A stretch of DNA of 13,126 nucleotides from Larix sibirica (lineage: Eukaryota > Streptophyta > Pinopsida > Pinales > Pinaceae), in assembly GCA_004151065.3 (NCBI GenBank), contig NWUY0303926754.1:1-13126 (forward strand), read 5' to 3'. Positions 1 through 8,588 of this stretch are shown piece after piece. Under the pieces are notes generated by a model. It was not told where the DNA came from. It worked only from the letters and a program-made list of their open reading frames with translations, and did no database searches. Positions within the stretch are counted from its first letter, which is position 1. Each line of letters opens with the position of its first letter. The position numbers were made by a program, and so were the translations under genes.

Positions 1-60
1 CATAGAGGCCCTAGGATTAGGCATTGGTTATCCAAGCCTTTCATTTCATCTATTAGGGGG

Positions 61-601
61 TTATTTCGTCCTAATACATGTTATATAGCTTGTTGTTTTG
101 TGGAATTTCAGTTCCGATTTATAAAAACTAGCAAGCCATTTTGTGTTAGGAGTGTCATTAATCCCACCCAGTAGTTAGATTTGAGTCTTGCACATCATTT
201 CTATGTTTTTTTTTAAATCGATTAATATCCCAAGTATATATCACTTCTATTGTTGGTATTTTTTCCCCTAACACTCTAATCTCCTTGGGAACCATAATAT
301 TATTCATTCTAGGCCCTGTAATCAGCAGCCCTATGTTTTCATGTTATATAATCAATGGGACAACCATCTCTGAATTGGGTCTAGTCATATTTGGTTTCTT
401 TGTTTGGAATAAGTAACTTGTCCATTCACTAGCTATCTTTTGTGGTTGCTTGTCCTTGGATTTAGGGAGCATTTTGTTTCAGTTGTTTAACTTCATCTCT
501 CCTTTAACCTTCTCCCCCAGGCGTGCCTCTTTTCCCTCATTTGTAATTATGCAAGGCACCTCTTCCTTTGCAAAATTGGTCTTACTAGTATTGTGAGAAA
601 G
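61..601 (-). pseudogene. Broken coding-like stretch, unknown protein
   Basis: I do not recognise this protein. Read on the minus strand from 601 to 155, one frame runs about 149 codons with only two internal stops, fewer than expected in such AT-rich DNA. It encodes a Lys/Asn/Glu-rich product with stretches such as KSKDKQPQKIASEWTSYL. Near 160-170 the reading appears to continue in another frame (phrase TKWLASFYKSELKFH) down to a stop at about 61. The plus strand here is pyrimidine-rich, which by itself enriches for Lys and Glu on the other strand, so coding is not proven. A gag-like or LINE ORF1-like relic is possible. No domain, start codon or regulatory signal can be assigned. Confidence 0.22.
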
Positions 602-3250
602 CTAGTTCTACTAGAAAATATCCAAGAAAGTTTGACTGGGCACACCTCCTATGGTTAGTTCGTGTTTGCTTTAGTGGACCTTGCATATGTGACACTTTGG
701 GGCAATGTCCCGAGGTTCCACTAGTTTTTCAATTGTTTAATCCTTGTAAATACAAGATCATCAAATCATATGACAACATGGCCAAACAGGTGCGGTCACG
801 GGTTGTTGTTTTTCCATGACCAAGTGTGACCTAGTCACACCTGTTCGTGATTTTTTTGTGACTTGAGTAGTGGAAAAATCCTTGAAACCCACGACTCATA
901 GCCAAACCCTTCAGGGGTTCCCTAAGGTTCCTAGGAGCCCTAATATAGAAATTGAGATGTCTGAAATTAAAGATAATGGAGATACCTCTAACCTATAATT
1001 CACGGAATCCAAATCTCATAATCAAAATGGGAGAATTTTACACTTGACCTAATGGGGTCCCACAACCTCCTCTAATGGTGAGCAATGGAAATGACACCTA
1101 GGTGTGTGGGTCCCACCCAATTTATTGAAATTTAGGTTAGTTTTTTTTCTTTCGCTTCGTACGATCTCATCTTGCCTCCATTTGATGTGCCATTCACGCC
1201 ATTAGAATATTGGTTATGTTCTCTTCTTGATTACATAATAGGGTTTATGTGATTCATATATTTTTCTAGAAGCCACTGTTTTCCCCCTTCTTTTAATGCA
1301 TGTAATTTAGTCCTTGTTTCTATGTTACATTTGGTTTTATTTCCAGATGCACTTTTAGGCTTTAGTATTGTTTTTATGTGTGCAGGTACAAGTTGCACTG
1401 AGACCCCACTATTTATCCACATGCAACCATCCTTACAAGTATATTTCTTCAAACTGGCATATAGGTGATTCCTTGCAAGCATCTTGTGCATTAACCTTGT
1501 TTGATCCCATTTCTCCTATAGGACCCCCTGTGTTTGGGTAAGTGTCCCGACCCAACCACCATTGCATTCTCCCTTGCTTGGAAGTAGAGCCTTCCTCATA
1601 TGGGTGACATTTATTAGTACCCCCGTTGCCATTGGGTACCCATGTCATTTTTTTCCTTTAGGGATGAGTATTTGTCTAGTTTGTGATCCTAGATGTAGCC
1701 ACATATGTTTCATAAATTTCACTCATTGACCTTCCCTTGGACTCCCATATCATGGCATTGTATTTTTCATTTTACATTTCACAAGCCCATCGCTTACCAT
1801 AAAAGTTACATTGTTTTGACACCAGTCATCCTCCCTTGAGGAGATTACCATTAGTCTCCTCCCCTCTGTCTCTTCCATATGCCATCACATGTTTCATTGA
1901 TTCACTTAGTTCTATATTGGACACTTATTTCCTTAACTTCCTCTATTCTCTCAAGCACCCATGTACTTGGGATACCATCTCAACATTTATCTCTAACACT
2001 ATTGTAGATTGCATACGATCTTGTATGGAAATATCCCTGGTCGCCTTTGTTTAGATCCTTTTGTGATGTGTCACCCATGGAACCTTTATGATGTTAACTC
2101 CCATTATGCATTAACCCTTGTATCCTCATTCCACTTCCTCAGTATCTCCATTGCAATTATGACCCGAGCTTATTGTGTCCCTCCCGTAATATTATCAAGA
2201 GTTTCACATATGTTTCCAGGTTAGCCATGCCTTCATGCCCTAAATAAAGGAAGTTTGAGTCCTCATTCAAGACCCTCTATCACCCTTTGGTGTCTCAATA
2301 CCCATTCTCTACATACACTAGTATTGTACCTCATGCTATTGAACAACGAACCCTTAGTGCATTGTCCTCGGCGAGTCTCCCTCTATCAACTTCAACACAT
2401 GTATTATAGAAGATATACTTGGAGGAATTATATACCTTGGTCCCATGACCATCATTGGTGGGTTTCCTTGAACCAATAGAGGGGATACCTCATGACCCCT
2501 TGGATTGGTTGCTTCTCACATGCTCAACTCCAACTCATCATCACATCATTGAGAAACACACAATATGGTGGTTTCTTTTTCTTGTTTGGTCAAAGACCCC
2601 AAACATTCATGACTGCCTACATTTCTTGAGTCTATCATAGAAGTCCTTTAGTTCTCTACTTCCTGTGATTTCCGGGCAACATTGACGATAATGATCCAAT
2701 TTCAATTGTTCTTCCTTGGACCTGCTTGGTTTAGTCTTTCAGTAGTTGGAGCCGCCTGGGAGGAGTTGTCTCACACTATCATTATGTCCAGATCTTGGGT
2801 CCCTCTAATTTCAACATGGCTTCAATTACTATGATTTTTCATCCCGTCGGGATGGCTTTGTCCTTACCATGTAATTTGAATCAACTATGGATGGAAATAT
2901 TCATGTACTTGTATTGGGTCCCTCTTTGACCCTCATGATGTATTGTACTCAACAACCATTCATATGTATTGATCAGACCCCTCTTGGTCTCAAACCCCAA
3001 ATTGCATTGAGACATTGGTACGAGCATGGAGATGCTCACCTCATTTATATTTGAGATTACATGCACCTCATCCCTTTGATTGATTGATTGTAGGTACAAG
3101 AATTTTCCCTTGTGGAAGGGGGGAGTATTTTCCCTAACTCACTCTTGTTTCTTGTCTAAGTGATTATGATTCCCTGTGGATAGAAAGGAAGACTTGTGAT
3201 GTATTTTGGCCATGCAATGAGTTCTTGACCTCACACATTAGGGGACGATT
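602..3250. other. No recognisable gene; decayed DNA
   Basis: I find no recognisable protein domain or RNA gene in this stretch. The plus strand is pyrimidine-rich, so the minus strand shows some Lys-rich open stretches. The longest are 71 codons (1648-1433) and 86 codons (1491-1231), overlapping in different frames. The 86-codon frame continues upstream with several stops and may be a relic, but I cannot name it. Plus-strand open frames of 60-74 codons between 1836 and 2640 are hydrophobic and look like shadows. Minor features are a short TTGA run at 3076-3090 and a purine run GGAAGGGGGGAG near 3114-3126 that could be an old polypurine tract. Confidence 0.5.
782..846. repeat. Nested inverted repeats
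   Basis: Several inverted pairs nest or overlap. AACAGGTG (786-793) pairs with CACCTGTT (837-844). GTGTGAC (824-830) pairs perfectly with GTCACAC (834-840) across a 3-base loop CTA. GGTCA (about 794) pairs with TGACC (about 817). The alternative pairings would form a cruciform or RNA hairpin. It lies in DNA with no recognisable gene. It may be a foldback relic or chance clustering of GTCAC words. Confidence 0.5.
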
Positions 3251-3676
3251 TGTTAACAACCTAATTTTTCTCACCTACCTTATCATGAGTTCCATCACAA
3301 TTATACAACATGATTGGCAACATTAGCTCCATATTCATCTCATCCATATCCATATGACCCCAACAATGTGACTAAAAATATAAAGAAAAGTAAAAAATTG
3401 AGCATATAAAATAAATCATGCCTTTTCCTCAAATTTCGCTACTGAGTTGCACTTTTCTCTCGAAATCCGTAACCTGATTCAAAAAGTAAAAAATCTATCA
3501 TAAGTTATGATTGCATGCTTCTCAAGAGGAAGTAGTCGCTGAAAGTGGGCAAACCTAACCATCAAGGTTGAAAATAACCATTGATTTGGTCAAAACCTGA
3601 CCTCCCCACTAAATAATTAATGAAATGGGGAATATTCACATTGGAACCAGATCTCAGTAGTGTCCACCATATTTCC

Positions 3677-3684
3677 TATAAATA
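3677..3684 (+). promoter_or_regulatory. TATA box (TATAAATA)
   Basis: CCTATAAATACAACC is close to the plant TATA consensus. It is followed about 30 bases later by an A/C-rich stretch suited to a transcription start. Its position fits the U3/R boundary of the candidate LTR. There is no coding sequence immediately downstream. Confidence 0.4.
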
Positions 3685-3934
3685 CAACCCTCATGGTCAC
3701 CATATCATATCATACATCCACATTATCATTACAATGTCAAAATTCCACAAGAAAACGAGAGAGAGTAATTGTATTCCTCCTTCTTTTACCATTGTGGGAT
3801 CACCCATGTAATCACTTGTTTGGAGACTTGGACACAAAGGATATCAAAGAACCCCACCTTGGATCAGCTATGGAGGTTCCCTACCATCCACAATTGATAC
3901 CAAGGTGCTTCTGTACACTCATGTTCTTCGTAAT

Positions 3935-3940
3935 AATAAA
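3935..3940 (+). terminator. Poly(A) signal AATAAA
   Basis: AATAAA lies about 255 bases downstream of the TATA box, in an A-rich context (TAATAATAAAAACAA). It fits the R region of the candidate LTR. A single hexamer in AT-rich DNA is weak evidence. Confidence 0.3.
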
Positions 3941-4005
3941 AACAAATCATTATTTACATGTTGCATTTCTCTTTTTATGGCTAGTTTTGTAATGGATGTT
4001 GCGAG

Positions 4006-4982
4006 GATGTTGAATAATTGATCTCATTTAGTTTAATTTTCTCTTAATTTCTTCGATCTGCTACTAAAGATTACATAACCCTCTAGTAGGTGACTTTTGC
4101 ACATGTGAGTGAGAAATCACATACTACAATACTATATCATGTTTAACTTCCTTGAGGTTAAAAGAAAATTGTAATGGATGGGATTCTCTCATATTTCTTT
4201 CAAATGGCCTCCAAAGAGATTGAACCAATTGAACAAATATCTCATCTTCCATTCACCCAAAGTTAAGCGTAAAAGGATCATGTTGTTTCTCTTCTTCAGA
4301 ATTGGATTCAAATAATATGGGATAGTGATCAAAATCACCTCCCATTCCAATCCATTGTTTTAATCTCAGCTTTTTGACCCTAGAAAACAATCTACCCTTT
4401 TAGCTATTATTACCTTCACCGATCTGCTTATTTATCCATGTAGGCTTAAGTTTCATAGGCCTAATGTTAAGCATTCCGTTATCTTTTAAATGCCTACTAA
4501 AAAACTCTAAGAGATGATCCACTACAATAATTTCTCCCCATATTTATGCATTTCCCAAAGCAAAATTCAAATCCACCCAACAATAGAGATGGGATGGTCT
4601 AAAAGATCAAGACTTGAAAAATGGTACCAATATGGTACCTTATCATAATAAGAACCATATATATTAATCACATTGAATTCCTTCTCCCAATCCCAAGCTC
4701 CGACAATCGTTATGAGCCCTAAATCAAGAGTCCGTGAATTATAATAAGTTATATATCTAATCTTCCATCCAAATATAAGTCCTCCAGATTTACCATAGAA
4801 TCAATATAAATAAAATCCCATCCAACTAAAATTTTCCTCATATCACAATATATATGATTACCATGTCTTATAGTTTCATACAATAGCAAAATATCAATAT
4901 TTTGAGTCTAAAAAAGCCTCTCGAAGGATTGTTTCTTAGTGGGGTGATCCATCCCCCGACACTTTAGAGATAAAACTATCAT
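4006..4982 (-). pseudogene. LINE ORF2 endonuclease domain, broken
   Basis: This is the N-terminal part of an L1 ORF2 protein, which nicks target DNA to prime reverse transcription. It starts MIVLSLKCRGMDHPTKK, matching the conserved 'SWN(C)RGL' opening, though the key Asn is replaced by Lys. DILLLYET follows, at the position of the 'LQET' motif with its catalytic Glu. FNVINIYGSYYDK matches the 'NVYxP' region. VDLNFALGNA then a stop then IWGE (about 4580-4532) is the 'GGDLNF' motif. AKRVDCFL (about 4403-4383) matches 'KRLDRF', and GGDFDHYPI (about 4342-4316) matches the final 'SDHxPI' motif. The motifs fall in three frames with several stops. The post-endonuclease segment continues to about 4006 and then stops. 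The reverse transcriptase is missing. Confidence 0.75.
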
Positions 4983-5054
4983 TAGGAACCTTGTTCTAGA
5001 CTCTGGCCTTCTCTAAGGATCCCTGATAAATATAATTGTTTCCCCGATAAAGAT

Positions 5055-5312
5055 TTACATTCTCTTGGGAAATAGACACGACTTACGACCCCTCAACCCA
5101 CCTTTTTTGGATTTACTATTTAACAAAGCTAGTCCACCCAAAATAGGCCCTTTGATATTCAATATTTCCCCTCTCCTTGACCTGAGAGGGTAGTGATGGA
5201 GTCCCCCCCCCTCCTTAAAATCCTCCCTTGGTTTTGAGGGCCCAACCTTAGAAATTTCACTAAGTTCATGGATAAGGTTAGACAAGTAGGTAGGTGACCT
5301 GAACCATTGCAA
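5055..5312 (-). pseudogene. LINE basic linker before the endonuclease
   Basis: An 86-codon open stretch encodes a Pro/Ser/Lys/Arg-rich segment ending in SKKGGLRGRKSCLFPK. A GRKS-type basic motif shortly before the endonuclease is common in plant L1 elements, at the ORF1 tail or ORF2 head. The same frame passes two stops and runs directly into the endonuclease start at 4982. The ORF1 tail and ORF2 may therefore once have been fused or closely abutting. It may have served as a nuclear localisation or nucleic-acid-binding patch, which is an inference. A run of nine cytosines on the plus strand (about 5203-5211) falls inside and encodes the Gly-rich stretch. Confidence 0.55.
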
Positions 5313-5753
5313 CCTCGAGGAATATTACTAAAAGATCAATCCTTTCCCACTTCCACATAACCTCCACATTCCCCCCATTCCCTAAAGGAGTGTTCCATGC
5401 CCTTCCTAGAGAAGAAAGGCCTTCATATTTTTCCTTTATCAATGAAGAAAGATTGCATAAGGGATCATATTATGAAAAGGACATACTTGAAAGTTCACAT
5501 CCTCTTCCATTGCTAAAAGTCCACTCCCAATAGTTTTTTCAAAACTCTCCTACTCCTTAGATCCCTTTGCATTACCTTATCATTTCTCTACCGTCACTTT
5601 TGTTTATGTCTGATCTGCCAAATCCAATTCAGAAAAATGGTCATTCTCCTTATCCACCAGAGACTCAACAATTACCTCCTCCATCTTTCTTGTTCCTTCA
5701 ATTGCTTTACTTCCCGACTCCTTTTAGAAAACATTCTTCTTAAATACCAATGA
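5313..5753 (-). other. Decayed ORF1 C-terminal region of the LINE
   Basis: This stretch lies between the zinc knuckle and the basic linker of the same element. It should correspond to the variable ORF1 tail. I see no conserved domain and no open frame of useful length. It is assigned to the LINE only by position. Confidence 0.4.
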
Positions 5754-7073
5754 GCGATCCTTTACTACATGTCCATAGGGATGACATTGTACACATTTCA
5801 AAGGCACCCCCACATAATCCATAACTTGTTTGTGGCTTTGAATGCCACACACCAACTCCATCTTCTACTTTAATCTTTTCCTTATTTTTATTATAACTAG
5901 TATTTTCACAACAGACTTTTGCCCTGAATCCAAAAAGCCTAATCTACTTCACAATAAACTCTCAAAGCTCCCTCAATATCCCTGAACACATATACTGACC
6001 AAAATTCCATAGGTAACATCGGTAGCTTTACCCATATAGCTGGCATGGAATCCATTCTCTTGGTTCAAATGTTGAAGAAGGGTGTCCATTGTTTCAAGAA
6101 TAACATTGCAGAATGCCATTTCCACATAGCACCAAGAATTTTGTGGACATTCTCCTCATTTTGGAGAGCGAACCTCATCCACCCCTTGGTTAACGAAAAC
6201 AAATTAGGTTCATAGCCCAAGACCGAGCTCCACTACTCTTATAACCATAATTTCAAGGTGGCCATCCCCATCATTCTTCCTAAAAACCACCCCATCATTG
6301 TGCATGCAGCTAACTTTACAACCTAGTTCATCCCTATGTAATCTCCCAACACTAGGTTCATACGATCTTCTTTTAACTCAATGCATTTCTTCCTTTCCCA
6401 CTTCTCATTATCCTTTATGCTTATGTTTCCACCCTTCTTTTTTTCGATCTCCAACTTATTAGGAACAAAATCCCCCACTTTGTCTTCAATGCCACTAGCA
6501 CGAAACAAACCTTCTACCAGTTCAATGTCTTGATAACCTTTATCAACACATCTATGTCTCAACTCAGTTGGATCCACTAATGGACCTAAGAACCCTAATA
6601 TTGAATTGGGAACCATTGACCTAACATGATGATGGAAACTTCCTACAACAAAATTGTGTCTATCCAAGCCACTACTGGAAAACCCTACCTCTAGTGCAAG
6701 ATCAAACCCTCTAGAAGATAAAGAGGGGATGCTCTTGAGAGAGCATACATGTCTTGTCGATCTCAAAAACTAAAAATCTACAATAATATGACATTACTTC
6801 CTTCCACAACCATCTTAGCAGTCCCTATCTCACTTGTAGTCACCGACAACTCAACCCTTGATCCATTTGGTTGTAGGACACACCTGTCCAAATCATAATG
6901 AGGATCATTAAAAAGTTCAACTCAGTGCTACCTTTGACATCACCCACCCTTGTTCGCCTAAGATTTGTTTTCTAGTCACTAGATCCATAGTACAATGACC
7001 TCCGTAGATGAACAACCTAGATATTTTGAACCTCATTGGGGTTCGATGTGTAATCAACTTCAACAAGCTCCAT
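5754..7073 (-). pseudogene. LINE ORF1 (DUF4283 and zinc knuckle), broken
   Basis: This is the relic of the RNA-binding ORF1 protein of a plant L1 element. A possible start is the ATG at 7073. One frame is open for 147 codons (6766-6323) and then continues unshifted past several stops to about 5920. The part at about 6317-5938 has the DUF4283 pattern, including a segment like FALQNEENVHKILG, then LFLKQWTPFF, then PAIWVKLPMLPMEFW, in the order normal for the family. After a frameshift, KCVQCHPYGHVVKD at 5798-5757 forms a CX2CX4HX4C knuckle whose last cysteine codon is now arginine (CGC at 5756-5754). The knuckle is preceded by DYVGVPL, the usual lead-in. In living elements the protein binds element RNA in the retrotransposition particle. 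This copy cannot encode a full product. Confidence 0.72.
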
Positions 7074-7230
7074 TGATATCCCATACTCTACGTAAGATCC
7101 CAAGATAGTATAGGGTCAACCATATCCTACTCCATCCTAATACCAAAAGAAAATGTAGGTTATTAGACCTCGAGACAACAATTGAACCATGGGTCAAACC
7201 GCTCCACACTTGTGATCGCCATTTTCCCAA

Positions 7231-7560
7231 CCCCAAACACCTAAAAATAAAAATTAATTTATAATTGAAAAATACAAAATATAATTTAAAAATATTAATA
7301 TCTTTTTTAGACAATTTTGTTATATCTACCCAAATCTACCTTAAATCCATATCTTTAAAAAATTAAAATAACATGAAAAAAATTAATACATAATGATTAA
7401 AAAAATCATACATTATATACATCGCACCATCTATTAAACACCTCACTACTATCAACACCACAATTAGTTCGCTTCATTCCAAAATCCCAAAATCCCAATC
7501 AGTACTATCAACAACATGATTAGTTTGCTTCATTCCAAAATCCATTCAATATGAACGCAA
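7231..7560. other. AT-rich stretch without a gene
   Basis: This very AT-rich sequence, dominated by A-runs and ATTAA words at 7245-7430, separates the LINE relic from the candidate host gene. No gene or RNA is seen. It contains the 41-bp direct repeat at 7447-7543. Confidence 0.5.
7447..7543. repeat. 41-bp direct repeat, two copies 56 bp apart
   Basis: Copy 1 (7447-7487) and copy 2 (7503-7543) match at 37 of 41 positions. They share TACTATCAACA at the left and GCTTCATTCCAAAATCC at the right, separated by a 15-bp spacer. They look like an old local duplication. They lie about 260-360 bp upstream of the ATG of the candidate plastid-protein exon, so they could be part of its promoter region. 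Confidence 0.75.
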
Positions 7561-7636
7561 TTGCAATCGCTCCCTTTTTGTAGAGCCTCTATGTCATTTC
7601 AAAATTGTGGTGAATAAGTAGTCTAATCCTATCACT

Positions 7637-7644
7637 TATTTAAA
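7637..7644 (+). promoter_or_regulatory. Possible TATA box (TATTTAAA)
   Basis: TATTTAAA is an accepted TATA variant. It lies about 160 bases upstream of the ATG at 7805, giving a predicted 5' leader of roughly 130 bases. AT-rich surroundings make chance occurrence possible. Confidence 0.25.
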
Positions 7645-7804
7645 AGAACTCAGGATTTTTGGTTTAACCTCTAACATTATCCTCGCAACGAGTTGTTGTG
7701 AAGTCGTGGAGCTGCGAAAGATTTGCGTGTCTGACGAAGTTTACGCTCGCTCACCCACTCAGTCATTCAGTGTGCCTGGTCCATCACCACCATTCTTTGT
7801 CACA

Positions 7805-7954
7805 ATGGCATGCTTGTCAATGCCCTGTTCCAACTCAATTTCAATTCACCATAATAGCCACCAAATTTCGCTGAAGACTCAAAGACACAGACTAGGATGC
7901 TTTCACACACAGCAGCTTATACGAAGATCAGGCTTTCAAATCGTTTGCATGGCT
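7805..7954 (+). CDS. First exon of a plastid-targeted protein (partial)
   Basis: I do not recognise the mature protein. I chose the ATG at 7805 because its context ACAATGGC matches the plant start consensus. The in-frame ATG at 7706 would add 33 residues including Asp and Glu, which are unlike a transit peptide. The 50-codon exon begins MACLSMPCSN and has no Asp or Glu. It is rich in Ser, His, Gln and Arg, and ends FQIVCMA, which resembles the (I/V)-x-(A/C)-A cleavage site of plastid transit peptides. Directly after the Ala codon comes GTAAGT, a consensus 5' splice site, giving a phase-0 intron. Read-through would add about 24 hydrophobic residues and stop near 8026, which is less plausible. 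Transit composition and donor support each other. Whether the gene is alive or an orphaned exon cannot be told here. Confidence 0.5.
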
Positions 7955-7960
7955 GTAAGT
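7955..7960 (+). other. 5' splice donor GTAAGT
   Basis: GCT|GTAAGT gives a full six-base match to the intron side of the plant donor consensus, exactly where the transit-like peptide ends. The following sequence is T-rich, as plant introns are. The acceptor at 7974-7975 (ATACAG) would give an intron of only about 20 bases, too short to splice, so the true acceptor must be farther on. Confidence 0.45.
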
Positions 7961-8498
7961 TGCACTTTTATTTATTTTTTATACAGTTTCATCAAGTCAA
8001 TGAGTTTAGTGTTTAAAATGAAGTAAGCAACTTGGCCCACGAATACCGGTTTGCTTGTGCTGTTTCTGCAAATAAAAATAAAACAAGTCCTTAGGGATTG
8101 AAACTGTTCACAACCACAATCTCTCGACCAGACCCATTTAAGATCGTATGGTTAAGGCCCAATTCTAACTTCTATTTGCCAATTTTGCAAAATTTAGCAA
8201 TCTGCCAACTAATGAAATTTTTTCCCAATTTCCCCAATTTTTATCATTAGCTTCATACAATGGAGAAACAAATCTTTCATCTGTTTCCATTTCCATGTTA
8301 ATCACGGAGTTGACGTATTTATGATCAGTGAGGAGCCCAATTTTGAAAATTCCTGAACTTTTGGCTTATTCTACCCACATTTTTATTCGAAGTTCTCTGA
8401 GAAATAACCTCCGAAGGGACTGCACTGCATAGAGCGGGCTTAGGTGCCATGTCTGAGGAGTAACTATTCTTCTATATTCATCCCTGGTTTGCATCCAG

Positions 8499-8588
8499 CC
8501 TCGCCTCTTTGAAACTCATGCCATTCAAGTGGGTAGACCACAGAAAGAATGGAAGCCTGGTGGACAGCTTAATACGTCGTCGGTCTAG
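8499..8588 (+). CDS. Candidate second exon, low confidence
   Basis: A possible acceptor TTTGCATCCAG ends at 8498. A pyrimidine-rich run (CTATTCTTCTATATTCATCCCTGG) precedes it, and a branch-like TAACT lies about 35 bases upstream. Joined in phase 0 to the first exon, it would open 29 codons including HAIQVGRPQKEWKPGGQL, then stop at TAG (8586-8588). The intron would be 544 bases. The peptide has a plausible soluble composition but matches no family I can name. A second frame across the same DNA is open for about 52 codons, so the choice is not secure. The real exon 2 may lie outside the window. Confidence 0.2.
   Translation, partial: PRLFETHAIQVGRPQKEWKPGGQLNTSSV

Larger units (their letters stand above)
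3251..3958 (+). mobile_element. Candidate LTR of a plus-strand retroelement
   Basis: This segment has LTR-like organisation. It starts with TGTTAAC directly after a purine-rich AGGGGACGATT. It contains a good TATA box (3677-3684) and an AATAAA (3935-3940), and it could end at TTTACA (3958). Ends of TGT...ACA fit the usual LTR rule. The right edge is uncertain, because an end at 3958 leaves almost no U5; it may reach about 4005, where the LINE relic begins. No primer-binding site or partner LTR is visible, and the internal region upstream shows no recognisable gag or pol on the plus strand. It could instead be an unrelated promoter-bearing repeat. Confidence 0.3.
4006..7230 (-). mobile_element. 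Decayed L1-like LINE lacking its RT
   Basis: A non-LTR retrotransposon relic reads right to left. In order it shows an ORF1 N-terminal region, a DUF4283-like domain, a zinc knuckle, a basic linker and the ORF2 apurinic-type endonuclease domain. This order is typical of plant L1 elements. All parts carry stops and frameshifts, so it is old and inactive. The reverse transcriptase, RNase H and poly(A) tail that should follow below 4006 are absent; the relic stops next to the candidate LTR at 3251 to about 4000. Loss of the 3' half is opposite to normal LINE 5' truncation, so a later insertion or deletion is the better explanation. The 5' end is uncertain: coding-like sequence begins near 7073, and the non-AT-rich sequence extends to about 7230. 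Confidence 0.75.

Noticed and set aside
3893-3910. Minus-strand TGGTATCA resembling the tRNA-Met primer-binding site
   Set aside because: Only eight bases match before it diverges. It sits inside the candidate LTR on the wrong strand relative to the TATA box.
4621-4639. ATGGTACC repeated 11 bases apart (two GGTACC palindromes)
   Set aside because: It is too short to mean much and lies within the decayed LINE endonuclease region.
7036-7050. GGGTTCGATGTG like a tRNA B box on the plus strand
   Set aside because: The last bases do not match, no tRNA arms are present, and the site lies in the ORF1 N-terminal region of the LINE.
7955-8026. Open frame continuing past the plastid-type exon for 24 codons
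   Set aside because: It reads a consensus splice donor as coding and adds a T-rich hydrophobic tail typical of translated intron.
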